The notes below the pieces were generated by a model. That model did no database searches. It had not been told where the DNA came from and worked only from the letters and a program-made list of their open reading frames with translations. The position numbers were made by a program, and so were the translations under genes. Below are positions 1-8,100 of a DNA stretch of 19,092 nucleotides, one piece after another. Source of the DNA: JBOGWP01 sp050693875 (GTDB taxonomy: Bacteria; Actinomycetota; CADDZG01; JAHWKV01; JBOGWP01); the NCBI GenBank assembly GCA_050693875.1, contig JBOGWP010000018.1, positions 1-19,092 of the forward strand, in the 5' to 3' direction. Each line of letters opens with the position of its first letter. The stretch's first letter is position 1.

Positions 1-96
1 AGCGAGCGGGAGCTCGCCGCGATCCGGATCGAGGCGCACGCCTTCCACGGTGAGTGGAACTACACGATCAGCCCGAGGAAACAGGAGAGCCTCTAA
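1..96 (+). pseudogene. ISAzo13-type transposase, C-terminal end only
   Basis: Frame 1 is open from the first base to a TAA at 94-96 and encodes 31 residues. They contain AFHGEWNYTISPR, which matches the C-terminal signature of ISAzo13-family (Rhodopirellula-type DDE) transposases, where a 'HxFHGEWNY(T/S)I.PR' block closes the protein. The rest of the gene lies outside the window, so it cannot be judged complete or active. It marks the left side of the window as mobile-element territory. The assignment rests on a short motif recalled from the family. Confidence 0.7.
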
Positions 97-122
97 TGCT
101 CATCTTGTTTCCTTCCGAATCC

Positions 123-146
123 TTAGCGTTAGCGGATCGTTAGCGG
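123..146. repeat. three copies of TTAGCG just past the transposase
   Basis: TTAGCG occurs at 123-128, 129-134 and 140-145, and CGTTAGCGG is repeated at 127-135 and 138-146 (11-bp spacing). The cluster lies 27 bp after the transposase stop, where an IS end and its flank would be expected. The left end of the element is not in the window, so a terminal inverted repeat cannot be confirmed. Nothing else was recognised between 97 and 230 except the ribosome binding site of the next gene. Confidence 0.35.
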
Positions 147-230
147 CGTGGCGCAGTGTCCATGGATGCCGGTCCATTTCATGGGGTCAGGCGGGCCGGC
201 GGTCGGTGGCCGCGCAGAAGGGAGAGAGCC

Positions 231-668
231 ATGATCACCATCGAGAGCACAGAGTCGATTGCACGACTCGCCGCGGACGTCTTCGCGTTCGTTTCCGACG
301 TACGAAACGATCCACGTTGGCACACCGACGTCCTTGAGGCGAAGCTCACCGGGGGGGCCTCGGTGGGCAAGGGTTCCACCTTCGAGATCAAGATGAAGCC
401 CTTCATGGGAACGTCCGAAGGCACCGTCAGGGTTGCCGAGTACGAGTCGCCGCGCCGGGCCGTCTTGAAGGGACGGATGGGCAAGATGGAGCCGACCACG
501 ATCCTCACCGTTGCGCCGGACGGCGCCGGATCCCGGGTCACGCGACGGATCGAGATGGAGCCGCGGGGGCTGCTGCGATTGATGGCGCCCTTCATGGGCG
601 GGGCCGCCCGCAAGCGCAACGCCGGCTTCCTCGCGAACCTCAAGCGCGTGCTCGAGACCAATCGCTGA
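231..668 (+). CDS. SRPBCC family protein (polyketide cyclase/dehydrase-like)
   Basis: This is a 145-residue protein of the SRPBCC/START-like helix-grip fold, a superfamily that encloses hydrophobic ligands. The visible pattern is typical: an N-terminal strand (ITIESTESIARLAADVFAFV), a helix with the 'V-x-D-V-x-N-x-P-R-W' block at about 23-30, a long central beta region with 'G-x-G-S-x-F' near 46-51, and a C-terminal helix holding basic residues after about 125. The ATG at 231 is chosen because AAGGGAGAG lies just upstream and the fold begins here; an upstream ATG at 156 would add 25 residues without family character. The gene converges on the NAD-kinase-like gene, with 14 bp between the two stop codons. 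Its ligand cannot be predicted. The family call is firm; the role is unknown. Confidence 0.85.
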   Translation: MITIESTESIARLAADVFAFVSDVRNDPRWHTDVLEAKLTGGASVGKGSTFEIKMKPFMGTSEGTVRVAEYESPRRAVLKGRMGKMEPTTILTVAPDGAGSRVTRRIEMEPRGLLRLMAPFMGGAARKRNAGFLANLKRVLETNR

Positions 669-682
669 CCTCTCAAAGCGGC

Positions 683-1586
683 TCACGCGACCAGCAGTCT
701 GAGGTGTGCGGAGGCGACCTTTACCGTGGCACGTGCCCCCCACAGGAACTCGATGCGGTCGGATTCGATGCCGTCTCCGAAGATGACGCCGCCAGCCTCG
801 ATCCGGGACACGACGGTGAGCGACTGATGCCTATCGAGGATCCCCTCGGTGAGGCCGGTCTCCGTTGCGATGCTGGGGAACGCTTCACGTACGAAGAACA
901 CCACCTGGCGGGAGGTCGGCTTGGGCATGGCAAGACGGCACTCGCGTTCGAGGGCGATCGAGCGAGCCCACCCGGTGCAGCCGGTTCCGGTGGCGACGAT
1001 GACCCCCGACGACGAATGGCGCTCCTCGATCCCGTTCGCGGCGATCACGTAGCGGGCGGACTGGTGGGTTTGACGGCCGAGGAAGACCTCGTTCAGTGCG
1101 ACGATGCGTTTGCCCGTCCTCCAGGGCGGCCTCAACCATCGTGCGGACCTCGAGCTCGCCCCGACCGGTCGCAGCGTTCTGTAGCAGCTCGGCGGTGGCC
1201 GCCGGCACATGCGGAACGAGGATCCCGTCGTGGCGATGGACATCCGGGTTCAGCCCGATGACCGTCTGCCCGGTCAGGTACTTGGCGACGTTGGCAACGA
1301 GGCCGTCCTGCCCGAGGGCAAGGATGATGTCGTCGGGCTCGAACAGGAATCGGTCGAGATCGGCCCGGTCGACCCTGCTCCGCCGCCAGGACGCCGGGAT
1401 GGCCCCCACAACGATTCGGCGAGCCTCGAGGAAGCTCCGGTGGCTCCCTTCGACCGCCTCGATCGAGCCGCCGCGCCTGGAGAGGAAGAAGCCCGCCTGG
1501 TCCCGCGTTCCATGCTTGGCCAGCAGCGCCTCGTATTCCGTCGGGCGTGTGACCAGCACAGCTCGCGGGACTCGCGTCGTGGGCAT
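683..1586 (-). pseudogene. NAD kinase-like protein, split by one frameshift
   Basis: Two overlapping minus-strand frames together give one protein of about 300 residues. The first part (1586 to about 1115) carries 'DDIILALGQDG' followed by a helix, in the place of the GGDGT motif of NAD/diacylglycerol kinases. The second part (about 1113 to 683) carries 'VIVATGTGCTGWARSIALE', matching the second conserved glycine/threonine loop. The frames join at a CCC on the plus strand (1113-1115); deleting one base gives a continuous 'EDGKRIVALNEVFLG'. The ATG at 1586 has GAGGAG 8 bp upstream, overlapping the SPFH stop, so the two are cotranscribed. The GQDG variant is unusual, so true NADP synthesis is uncertain and another nucleotide or lipid kinase activity is possible. 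It may be an intact gene with a sequencing error. Confidence 0.7.
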
Positions 1587-1598
1587 CCCAACAACTCC

Positions 1599-1839
1599 TC
1601 ATCGGTCCCGTTGCGGAGGTGCGGTGAGCAGGTTCGTGAGCAGCGGCGTGAGCAACTCGGGAGCAAGGGTCAGGTGTTCGATCGTGCCGAGCTTGCCGGC
1701 GAGCTCACGTGCGGCGAGTCCGAGCAGGATCTGAGCCGGCATGTCGCGATAGACGCCCATGCGTCTGCCCTCGGCCTCCGCTTGCGCCTCACCCACGACT
1801 CTCAACTCCCTGCTGCTCGGCCTTCTCCTGCTCGAGCGC
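1599..1839 (-). pseudogene. SPFH/band 7 protein, C-terminal part (separated from its N-terminal part)
   Basis: The minus strand encodes the end of a coiled-coil stretch (ALEQEKAEQQGVE) and, after a frameshift near 1799-1804, 'VVGEAQAEAEG' and a final block with 'LLGLAARELAGKL' and 'IEHLTLAPELL', stopping at 1599. This is the usual C-terminus of bacterial SPFH proteins: an Ala/Glu-rich coiled coil, then a short conserved segment. The matching N-terminal part is at 8914-8097 on the same strand, and coding similarity here stops at about 1839, where plus-strand cargo begins. The stop is 12 bp before the NAD-kinase-like start codon. I infer one original gene divided by an insertion. Confidence 0.7.
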
Positions 1840-1844
1840 AGGGC
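1834..1844. repeat. left junction repeat of the inserted segment
   Basis: GAGCGCAGGGC here nearly matches GAGCGCTGAGGGC at 8088-8100; the difference is two extra bases (TG). The two copies lie exactly where the SPFH coding sequence is lost on one side and regained on the other. They could be a target-site duplication or microhomology used in an end-joining insertion. The match is short. Confidence 0.45.
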
Positions 1845-3125
1845 CGACCCGTACTATCGGCCGACCTTCGATCGGCTGTTCCGCCCGGCCCTCGCCGCTC
1901 TCATTCAGCGGCTGATCAACGCCACGAGGAAGGACGCCCCCCCCGGGTCTCGCCCAGGAGGCGCTCGTCCCGGGCGAGGACCGGGTCACCGACGCCATCA
2001 TCGAGACCATGATTGCGTTCACGCGGCGCACCTACGAGGCTCCCGGCGGAGCGCGCCGGCAACACCAAGAAGTATGGGGTGGTGCGCGGGGAGTTCGAGA
2101 TCCGGCCCGATCTCCGTCGCGGTCTCCGGAAGGGAATCTTCGCCGCTCCTCGCACTTATCGTGCCTGGGTGAGATTCGCCGGACCCGGGCCCCTCGCCCC
2201 TCCGGACATCGAGGACAACGGCATATTGAGCGTGGGTATCAAGCTGATGGGAGTGGAGGGAGACAAGCTCCTCGACGACGAGAAGGGACCCCAGGATTTC
2301 ACCGGAATCACCGCACCTACGTTCACGACCCCCACCGTCTTCGAAAACCTCAAGTTGCAGCGGCACATCCTACAAGGAACGCCCATCATGTACTTTCTCA
2401 ACCCCCTGGATTCTCACCTCCTCGACGGGGCGATGCAGGCCCTGTATGCGAAGACCCATTCGAACCCACTGGATGAGCAGTACTACAGCTGTGGAGCGTC
2501 CCTTCTCGGCGAGGGCCAGGCCATGCAATACTCCATTCGCCCCCGCGGCGGCGAACGAACCAAGGTCCCTCGCCACCCGTCGGACGCCTATCTCCGCGAA
2601 GCCATGGCCGCCACCTTGAAGAGACGGGACGTCTTCTTCGACTTTCTGATCCAGATCCAGGCCGATCCCTATCGGATGCCGGTGGAAGTGGGCTCGGTGG
2701 AGTGGCCGCAGCGGCTCTCCCCCTTCGTCCCTGCAGCGACGCTGCGACTGCCACCACAGGAGTTCGCCTCGGAGGCGCAGCTCGCCTTCGCCAGCAACCT
2801 GTCGTTCAATCCCGGGCACTGCATCGCGGCGCATCGTCCGTTGGGGAATCAGAATCGGGCACGCAAGCGCCTCTACCTCGAGTTGTCCAGACTTCGTCAG
2901 GCGATGAACGGGGAGGCGCGAATCGAGCCCACCGGCGATGAGGTGTTCGAGACCGAAGCGGCGCGTGGCCTGCCGTCGCCAGACGGGAGGAGGAGTGCCG
3001 GCCGGGCCACAGGGCGTGAAGCGGCGGCTCGACGATTCGGCGTCGAGACGGGTCGCAGCATGATCGGAGGGCGAGGTGAGACGGAAGCGATCGAAGAGTC
3101 CGTGGGCGGCGGGCGCTCGCCATGA
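1840..3125 (+). pseudogene. catalase-like heme protein, 5'-truncated and frameshifted
   Basis: Three frames together encode about 420 residues of a catalase-superfamily protein of the small catalase-related clade. Frame A (1840-1940) starts inside the protein (ADPYYRPTFDRLF). Frame B (1946 to about 2050) reads GLAQEALVPGEDRVTDAIIE. Frame C (about 2050 to 3125) carries the core: 'FEIRPDLRRGLRKGIFAAPRTYRAWVRF', 'GIKLMGVEG', 'QDFTGITAPTF' and 'NRARKRLYLELSR', whose R-x3-Y is the expected proximal heme-ligand tyrosine motif. The A/B shift is in a C8 run (1937-1944); removing one C repairs it. The B/C shift also needs one base removed near 2046-2056. Where related proteins have His-Gly for the distal histidine, this one has Tyr-Gly (TKKYG), so catalase activity is doubtful. 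The first codons are missing at the junction with SPFH. The last 60 or so residues are charged and lack family features. Confidence 0.7.
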
Positions 3126-3474
3126 CCGCGCTCGGGTGGCGCTGGGGACCATCCGGCTGGTGAATGGACTTGCGGCTCTGCTCGCTCCCCGGGCTATGGC
3201 CGGCACAGGTGGCGTCGCGGAGGCAAGCCGGCCGACGATCTACGTGCTGCGTCTCTTCGGGGTGCGGACGGTTGCTCTGGGGGCGGAGCTGTTCGTGGCC
3301 AGGGGCGATCGACTCGAGAGGGCGTTGCGGTGGGGGGTCGCCATCCATCTCACGTACGCCGCCGCTGCCGCGATCGGCGGGCTGAGGGGCGACATCCCGG
3401 TACGCGGCGCGACGGTGGCGGCCGTCATCTCGGCGGCAAACGCAGGGCTGGCCGCGATGGCGCGGGGCCGGTGA
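3076..3474 (+). CDS. DUF4267-like small membrane protein
   Basis: The frame encodes a hydrophobic protein of up to 132 residues with about four membrane segments. It has the pattern 'IRLVNGLAALLAPRAMAG', then 'RLFGVRTVALGAELF' and an Ala/Gly-rich C-terminal helix, as in DUF4267-type proteins. The start is unclear. GTG at 3076 overlaps the catalase-like gene by 50 bp and adds a non-hydrophobic leader; GTG at 3136 gives a compact protein. The ATG at 3122 overlaps the upstream stop as ATGA, a classic coupling arrangement, but is in another frame and would need a one-base indel near 3131-3136. A second protein of the same type follows. Function unknown. Confidence 0.6.
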   Translation: MRRKRSKSPWAAGARHDRARVALGTIRLVNGLAALLAPRAMAGTGGVAEASRPTIYVLRLFGVRTVALGAELFVARGDRLERALRWGVAIHLTYAAAAAIGGLRGDIPVRGATVAAVISAANAGLAAMARGR

Positions 3475-3505
3475 CGGTACGGTGCGCACGGAGTCGAAAC
3501 ATCCG

Positions 3506-3902
3506 ATGATGGGTGATGCGTCCTGGCCGGCTTCGGTCCCGGGGCGTGCGCTGGTCGCCGTTCGGTTCGTGTGTTCGGCGCGGCTGCCTGGTTTCTTCCG
3601 GTGCTCACGATGAGGCTGCTCGGCCTCGACCCCGAGGGCAACCCGCAGGCTGCCTACGTGGCCCGCCTGTTCGCGGTGCGAGACGCGGCGCTCGGCGCGG
3701 GGATCGTGGCGACGAGAGGCGACCATCGGCGTCTGTGGTGGAAGATCGGCATCGCCTGCGATCTCGCCGACGCGGCGGCAGGCACGTCGCCGGCCGGCTC
3801 GGGCAGCTGCCCGCGGACCGCCGGATACGGTTCATGCTGACGCTCGCGGGGCTCCTCGGCGCGTCGCTGGGAAAGGGGGCGCTCCTCTCCCGGGACACGT
3901 AG
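3506..3902 (+). pseudogene. second DUF4267-like membrane protein, two frameshifts
   Basis: Three successive frames form one hydrophobic protein of about 130 residues: MGDASWPASVPGRALVAVRF from ATG 3506 or 3509, then 'VFGAAAWFLPVLTMRLLGLD' with 'YVARLFAVRDAALGAGIVATRGDHRRLWW' (3571 to about 3780), then 'RFMLTLAGLLGASLGKGALLSRDT' to the stop at 3902. The shifts are near 3570 and 3780 and each needs one base added. The 'ARLFAVRDAALGAGIVATRGD' block aligns with 'LRLFGVRTVALGAELFVARGD' of the preceding gene, so these are tandem paralogues. Whether the breaks are real decay or base-calling errors cannot be told from the sequence. Confidence 0.6.
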
Positions 3903-3924
3903 CATCTGCGTGGTAACCGGACCA

Positions 3925-3954
3925 TTGACAAAAGCTTCCCTGGCAGGTTCAGAT
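3925..3954 (+). promoter_or_regulatory. possible sigma-70-type promoter
   Basis: A perfect TTGACA at 3925-3930 is followed after 18 bp by TCAGAT at 3949-3954, a weak -10. It lies in the 169-bp gap before the 79-aa membrane protein and would transcribe it and the two genes beyond. A 5-bp stem (CGTCC/GGACG with a 6-base loop) follows at about 3956-3971. The -35 match is good, the -10 poor. Confidence 0.35.
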
Positions 3955-4071
3955 TCGTCCCGCAACGGACGAACGGCTTCGGGTCGGGGAAGCGTGGCCG
4001 GGAGCGGCCTTCCGGCCGGGCAGGGCCGGGCAGGCTCGTGACCCCGTGACCGGGGCAGAGAGGAGGCCCAC

Positions 4072-4311
4072 GTGTACACCCTCGTCCGCCGCGGCTTCCG
4101 CCTGGACGGCCTGCGATCCCAGGCTCCCAGCCTGACCGCCACGCTCGTCCTCGCGGAGGCCTTCTACAAGTTCCACTCCTTCACGCTCGAGTTCATGGCG
4201 GCGCTGGCGACGTGGTTCGTGCTCGACGCGGCCCTCTCCTCGGCCCTTTCGGGAGTCCGCGCGATCAGGGGGGCGGCGCAGCGCCCGGGTGAGGCCCGGC
4301 GGGAGGGTTGA
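4072..4311 (+). CDS. 79-aa small membrane protein, uncharacterised
   Basis: The protein begins at a GTG with GAGAGGAGG about 5 bp upstream. It has a basic N-terminus (MYTLVRRGFRLDGL), then 'SLTATLVLAEAFYKFHSFTLEFMAALATWFVLDAALSSAL' with two probable membrane helices, and a short Arg-rich tail. The 'FYKFHSFTLE' centre is distinctive and I associate it with small conserved proteins of high-GC bacteria of unknown function. The next gene starts 15 bp downstream. The strong ribosome binding site and clean hydrophobic pattern support a real gene. Confidence 0.6.
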   Translation: MYTLVRRGFRLDGLRSQAPSLTATLVLAEAFYKFHSFTLEFMAALATWFVLDAALSSALSGVRAIRGAAQRPGEARREG

Positions 4312-4326
4312 CGGAAGGAGGGCGAG

Positions 4327-5052
4327 ATGGCGGACGCGCGGGTGGACGAGCTGGTGGAGCAGGCGGGCTTCATCTTCAGCGGGACCGTCGAGCAGCTGGG
4401 TGCGGCTGCAACCCCGGACGTGCCGGTCGACGAGGCCACGGCCGTGGTCCGGGTGGAGCGGGTCCTGCAGGCCCCCGAGGCCATCGGCGACCAGACGGGG
4501 CGGCAGGTGACCGTCCGGCTCAGCGCGCCCTCGCAGCCCGGGGACCGGGCGGTGTTCTTCACCACCGGGTGGATCTACGGGCAGGGCCTCGCGGTCCGGG
4601 AGCTGGCGCGGCGGACCGGCGGGGAGCTGCAGGCAGCGGGGGCCGACCTAGCCGACGTCGTGAAGACCCGGCCCGACCGGGCGGTCGCGTCACGGACGGC
4701 CACCGCCGAGCTGATCGTCGTGGGCAAGGTGGTCGAACTCCGCCCCTACGAGGAGGCCCAGCCTGCCGGCACCAGCGAGCACGATCCTCAGTGGTGGCTG
4801 GCCGTGCTCGACGTCGAGGCCGTCGAGAAGGGACAGCACCGGCCCGGGACGCCCCTCGCCGTCGCCTTCGCCGCCAGCGACGACGTGCTCTGGTACGGGG
4901 CCGCGAAGCCCAGGCCGGGGCAGGACGGCGTGTGGCTGCTCAGGCGGGAGCGCCTCCCCGGGCTGCCGGCGAGCGCTTACTGCGTGGTCGACACGCTGGA
5001 TATCCAGCCCAGAGACCAGCTCGAGCGGGTGCGGGGGTTTCTGAAGGGCTGA
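4327..5052 (+). CDS. hypothetical protein with two tandem beta-rich domains
   Basis: The ATG has GGAAGGAGGGCGAG directly upstream. The 241-residue protein has no signal peptide or membrane segment. It appears internally duplicated. Residues about 9-83 run 'AGFIFSGTVEQLG', 'AVVRVERVLQAPE', 'GRQVTVRLSAP', 'GDRAVFFTTGW'; residues about 128-220 run 'AELIVVGKVVEL', 'AVLDVEAVEKGQ', 'GTPLAVAFAAS', 'GQDGVWLLRRE'. The order (G-x-V strand, V-E-x-V strand, V-x-V strand, G-x-x-V-x-L/F strand) resembles OB-fold/NTR-like barrels; that comparison is inference from pattern only. It is 46 bp upstream of the BNR protein and probably cotranscribed, perhaps as its partner. No function can be assigned. Confidence 0.7.
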   Translation: MADARVDELVEQAGFIFSGTVEQLGAAATPDVPVDEATAVVRVERVLQAPEAIGDQTGRQVTVRLSAPSQPGDRAVFFTTGWIYGQGLAVRELARRTGGELQAAGADLADVVKTRPDRAVASRTATAELIVVGKVVELRPYEEAQPAGTSEHDPQWWLAVLDVEAVEKGQHRPGTPLAVAFAASDDVLWYGAAKPRPGQDGVWLLRRERLPGLPASAYCVVDTLDIQPRDQLERVRGFLKG

Positions 5053-5098
5053 GGCCGCGGCCACAACAGGCGCCGGGGTCGAGGAGAAGGAGGGGAGC

Positions 5099-8096
5099 AT
5101 GCCCGTTTTCGTCGTGAACATCATGCCGAACGCCCTCAGCGGCGAGACGTTCCAGGACAGCGAGCCGAACCTGGCGGTGAACCCGTCGAACCCGCTGCAA
5201 ATCGCCGCCTCGGCCTTCACCAGGGACCCGATGGGCGGGGCGAACGCGCCCATCTACGTCTCGACCGACGGGGGGATTTCTTGGGCGCTGAACTCGATCG
5301 TCCCCAGCCAGCCCAGCCAGTCCTGGCAGCCGGGGACCGGCGACATCACCGTGCGCTTCGGCACCGTCACGAGCATCCTCTACGCAGGCATCCTGCGCCT
5401 CCCGGATTCATTACGGATGAACATACTGCGCGCGACCAGCTTCACCGCCGCCACGCCGATGACGGTGCTCGTCGACCGGCAGGGCGCCGGCGTCGACCAG
5501 CCCTACATCCAGGCCGTCACCCGCCTGGGGGGCGGCGGCGCCGGCCTCGACATCGTCTACGTCGGCAACAACGACTTCAACGCCGCGGCGAGCCGCACCG
5601 CCACCGTCGACCTCTCGCTCGACGGCGCCGGCGCGACCCCCCCTCCACCGAGCGGCTTCACCACGGCCAGGATCGAGACCCGGGCGACCGGGACGGCCGG
5701 CCAGGACGGCCCACCGATCCGGCCAGCCGTGCACCACGACGGCACCGTCTACGCGGTCTTCTACGGGTGGCGGGCGTCGGCCGGCGGGGGCAACTTCACC
5801 AGCGACCTGGTGGTCGTGAGGGACGACAACTGGGGGTCGGGAGCCTCCCCGTTCACCGCGCTCTCGGACCCTCCCGCGCCGGCCGGGGACGGAGCAGTGG
5901 GACAGCGGGTGGTGACCGGGATAACGGTCCCGTTCAACGGGGGACAGGCTCTCGGCCAGGAGCGCTGGGTGGCCTCGAACATCTCCATCGCCGTCGACCC
6001 CAGGAACTCGAGCAGCCTCTACGTGGCCTGGGCCGACCTGGTCGGCACCACCTACACCCTGCACGTGCGACGCTCGCAGGACCGCGGCGCGACCTGGTCG
6101 GTGGCCGACCTCCGCCAGATCGGCGGGGCCACCAACCCAGCGCTGGCGATCAACAGCCGCGGCACGGTCGGCTTCCTCTACCAGCAGCTCACCGGCACCG
6201 GCGCCGCGCAGCGGTGGGTCACCCACCTGGAGACGACCACCAACGACTGGGGGAGCTTCTCCGACCTCGTCCTCGCCACGGTCCCGGCCACCACCCCGGT
6301 CAGGACCTTCGGCCCCTACCTCGGCGACTACGTCCACCTCATGGCCGTCGGCAAGGACTTCTACGGCATCTTCTCGGCCAACAACACCCCCGATAACGCC
6401 AACTTCCCCAACGGCGTCACCTTCCTGCGCAACGCCAACTTCATGAACCAGACGCTGCTCGCCAACGACGGCGTGACGCCCGTCGCCGTCTCGATCGACC
6501 CCTTCTTCGTGAAGCTGACCGAGCTCGCGCCGGACGCCGACTTCTACGTGAGGGACTGGACGGACAGCATGGCAGGCGGCGACACGGGGTTGGAGCCGTC
6601 GACGCATCCCCAGTTCTACCTCACCAGCGACGTGTGGACGCGGCGGACCAACGCCCCCGGAGGCTTCAATGCCAACGACCAGCCCATCAACGAGCCCCCC
6701 CCAACACGGCATGGGCGCGGCCGGGGACAACTTCGCGTTCACGCGGGTCCGGCGCAACGCCTCGGGCACTCCCGCCACCGTGACCGCTCACTTCCTCGTC
6801 TCCCCGCTCGGCACTGGGAGCAACTACCAGGACGCCGGGGCGACCCCCGATCCGTCGATCTCGTTCGCCGCCGGGGACCTGGTCCAGACCATGGCCGTTG
6901 GCTACCCCTGGCACCTCGACCCCACGTCGACCACCCACCTCTGCCTGGCGGTGGAGATCTCGACGCCGGCCGACCCCTTCGTGTCCCCCAGCCTGGTGGG
7001 GCGCGCCCCCGGGTGGCCGACCACCGACCTGGCGGTGCTGAACGACAACAACAAGGCTCAGCGCAACATGGAGCCCGGGCCGGCCGGCGGGTCCGGCTCG
7101 ATCTCCTTCTACGGGCTCGTCCACAACGCGGCGACCTTCCGCCGGGATCTCGTGCTCCGCTACCGGGCGCTCGCAGAGGCGCGGGAGAGGCTGAAGGGGC
7201 TGAAGGTCGCGATGGTGGGGGAGCGGGCCTCGTCGAGACCCGACGGCACGCTGCTGCTCAAGGGGATGGAGCCCGGCGAGAACCGCTGGGTCAGCCTGAC
7301 CGTGGAGGCGGAGAGCGCCAAGGCACATCCGCTGCCGGTCGTCTTCGAGGAGGTAGTGGGCGGGGCGGTCGTGAACGGGTTCGCCATCGCTCCGCAGCCG
7401 ATGCCGCTGGCGGAGATGATCCGCCGGAACCTCGAGTTCCATGCCTTCTCGTTCGGCCGGATGGCCGCGGCCTTCGGCATCGAGGAGGCGGCCGAGTGCG
7501 CAGAGGCGGCCCGCAAGCTCGCCGACGCCAAGCGGCTGCCCGCGGCGCGCTACCTGGCCTTCCTCAGCGCGCGGGGCGCCTCGATGTCCGACTGCTGCCA
7601 GCGGCTCGTCGGCATGTCCGAGAGGAAGGACCCCTTCACCCTCCGCCCGACGCTCGCTTCCCTGGCGCGCGCGGTGCGGGCGGGAGACGCCGAGCGCGTC
7701 GCGCCGCTCCACGCCACGCTGGCGCACAAGCTGGACGCCTTCCAGACGATGCTGCAGAAGGACGCCGGCGACCCGGCCGACATCCTTCAGATGGTCGAGT
7801 GGCAGCGGCGGCTGTATGGGGAGCTCCCGGAGCTCCGCCGCCTCGGGGCTTCGGTGGGGTTTCAGGTGCAGTCGCAGGAGTTCGTTCGGAGCTACGAGAG
7901 CCACAAGGTCGGCAACGACGCCTACCCGAACCTGATCCGGTCCGTGTGCGAGGCGCTCGAGGAGGCCGCCGAGGCGCTCCCCCGCCTGGGGCTCCGAGAG
8001 CGCCTGGAGCGTCTCCGCGGGGCGCTGGGCTCCCCGGCCCGGCTGCAGAGGGCGCACCGGGACGTCCTGCTGGCGCTGGCCTCGCTGGAGCGCTGA
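5099..8096 (+). pseudogene. BNR/sialidase-like repeat protein with helical C-terminal domain (one frameshift)
   Basis: Two frames give one 998-residue protein. The ATG at 5099 is preceded by GGAGAAGGAGGGGAG. Residues about 1-530 are beta-propeller-like, with Asp boxes STDGGISW (55-62) and SQDRGATW (326-333), as in BNR/sialidase-type proteins. No signal peptide is seen. The frame breaks in a C8 run (6695-6702); with seven C the reading continues as 'INEPPQHGMGAAGDNFAFTR'. The second part opens with a beta-rich region to about 770, then a helical domain with many Leu/Glu/Arg residues (for example 'QTMLQKDAGDPADILQMVEWQRRLYGELPEL') to the TGA at 8094-8096. Enzymatic sialidase activity is not implied: Asp boxes are structural and I could not place an Arg triad. 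The last codons may overlap the insertion junction. Confidence 0.7.
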
Positions 8097-8100
8097 GGGC
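8088..8100. repeat. right junction repeat of the inserted segment
   Basis: GAGCGCTGAGGGC here pairs with the imperfect copy at 1834-1844. It contains the stop codon of the BNR gene and lies where SPFH coding resumes on the minus strand. Joining the SPFH parts through this sequence leaves an open frame reading ...AEETRAGGSPPPS-ALEQEKAEQQ. Confidence 0.45.

Noticed and set aside
5411..6778. 455-residue minus-strand frame
   Set aside because: It is antisense to the BNR gene, has Gly/Val/Arg-biased composition and no recognisable motif; a GC-rich shadow.
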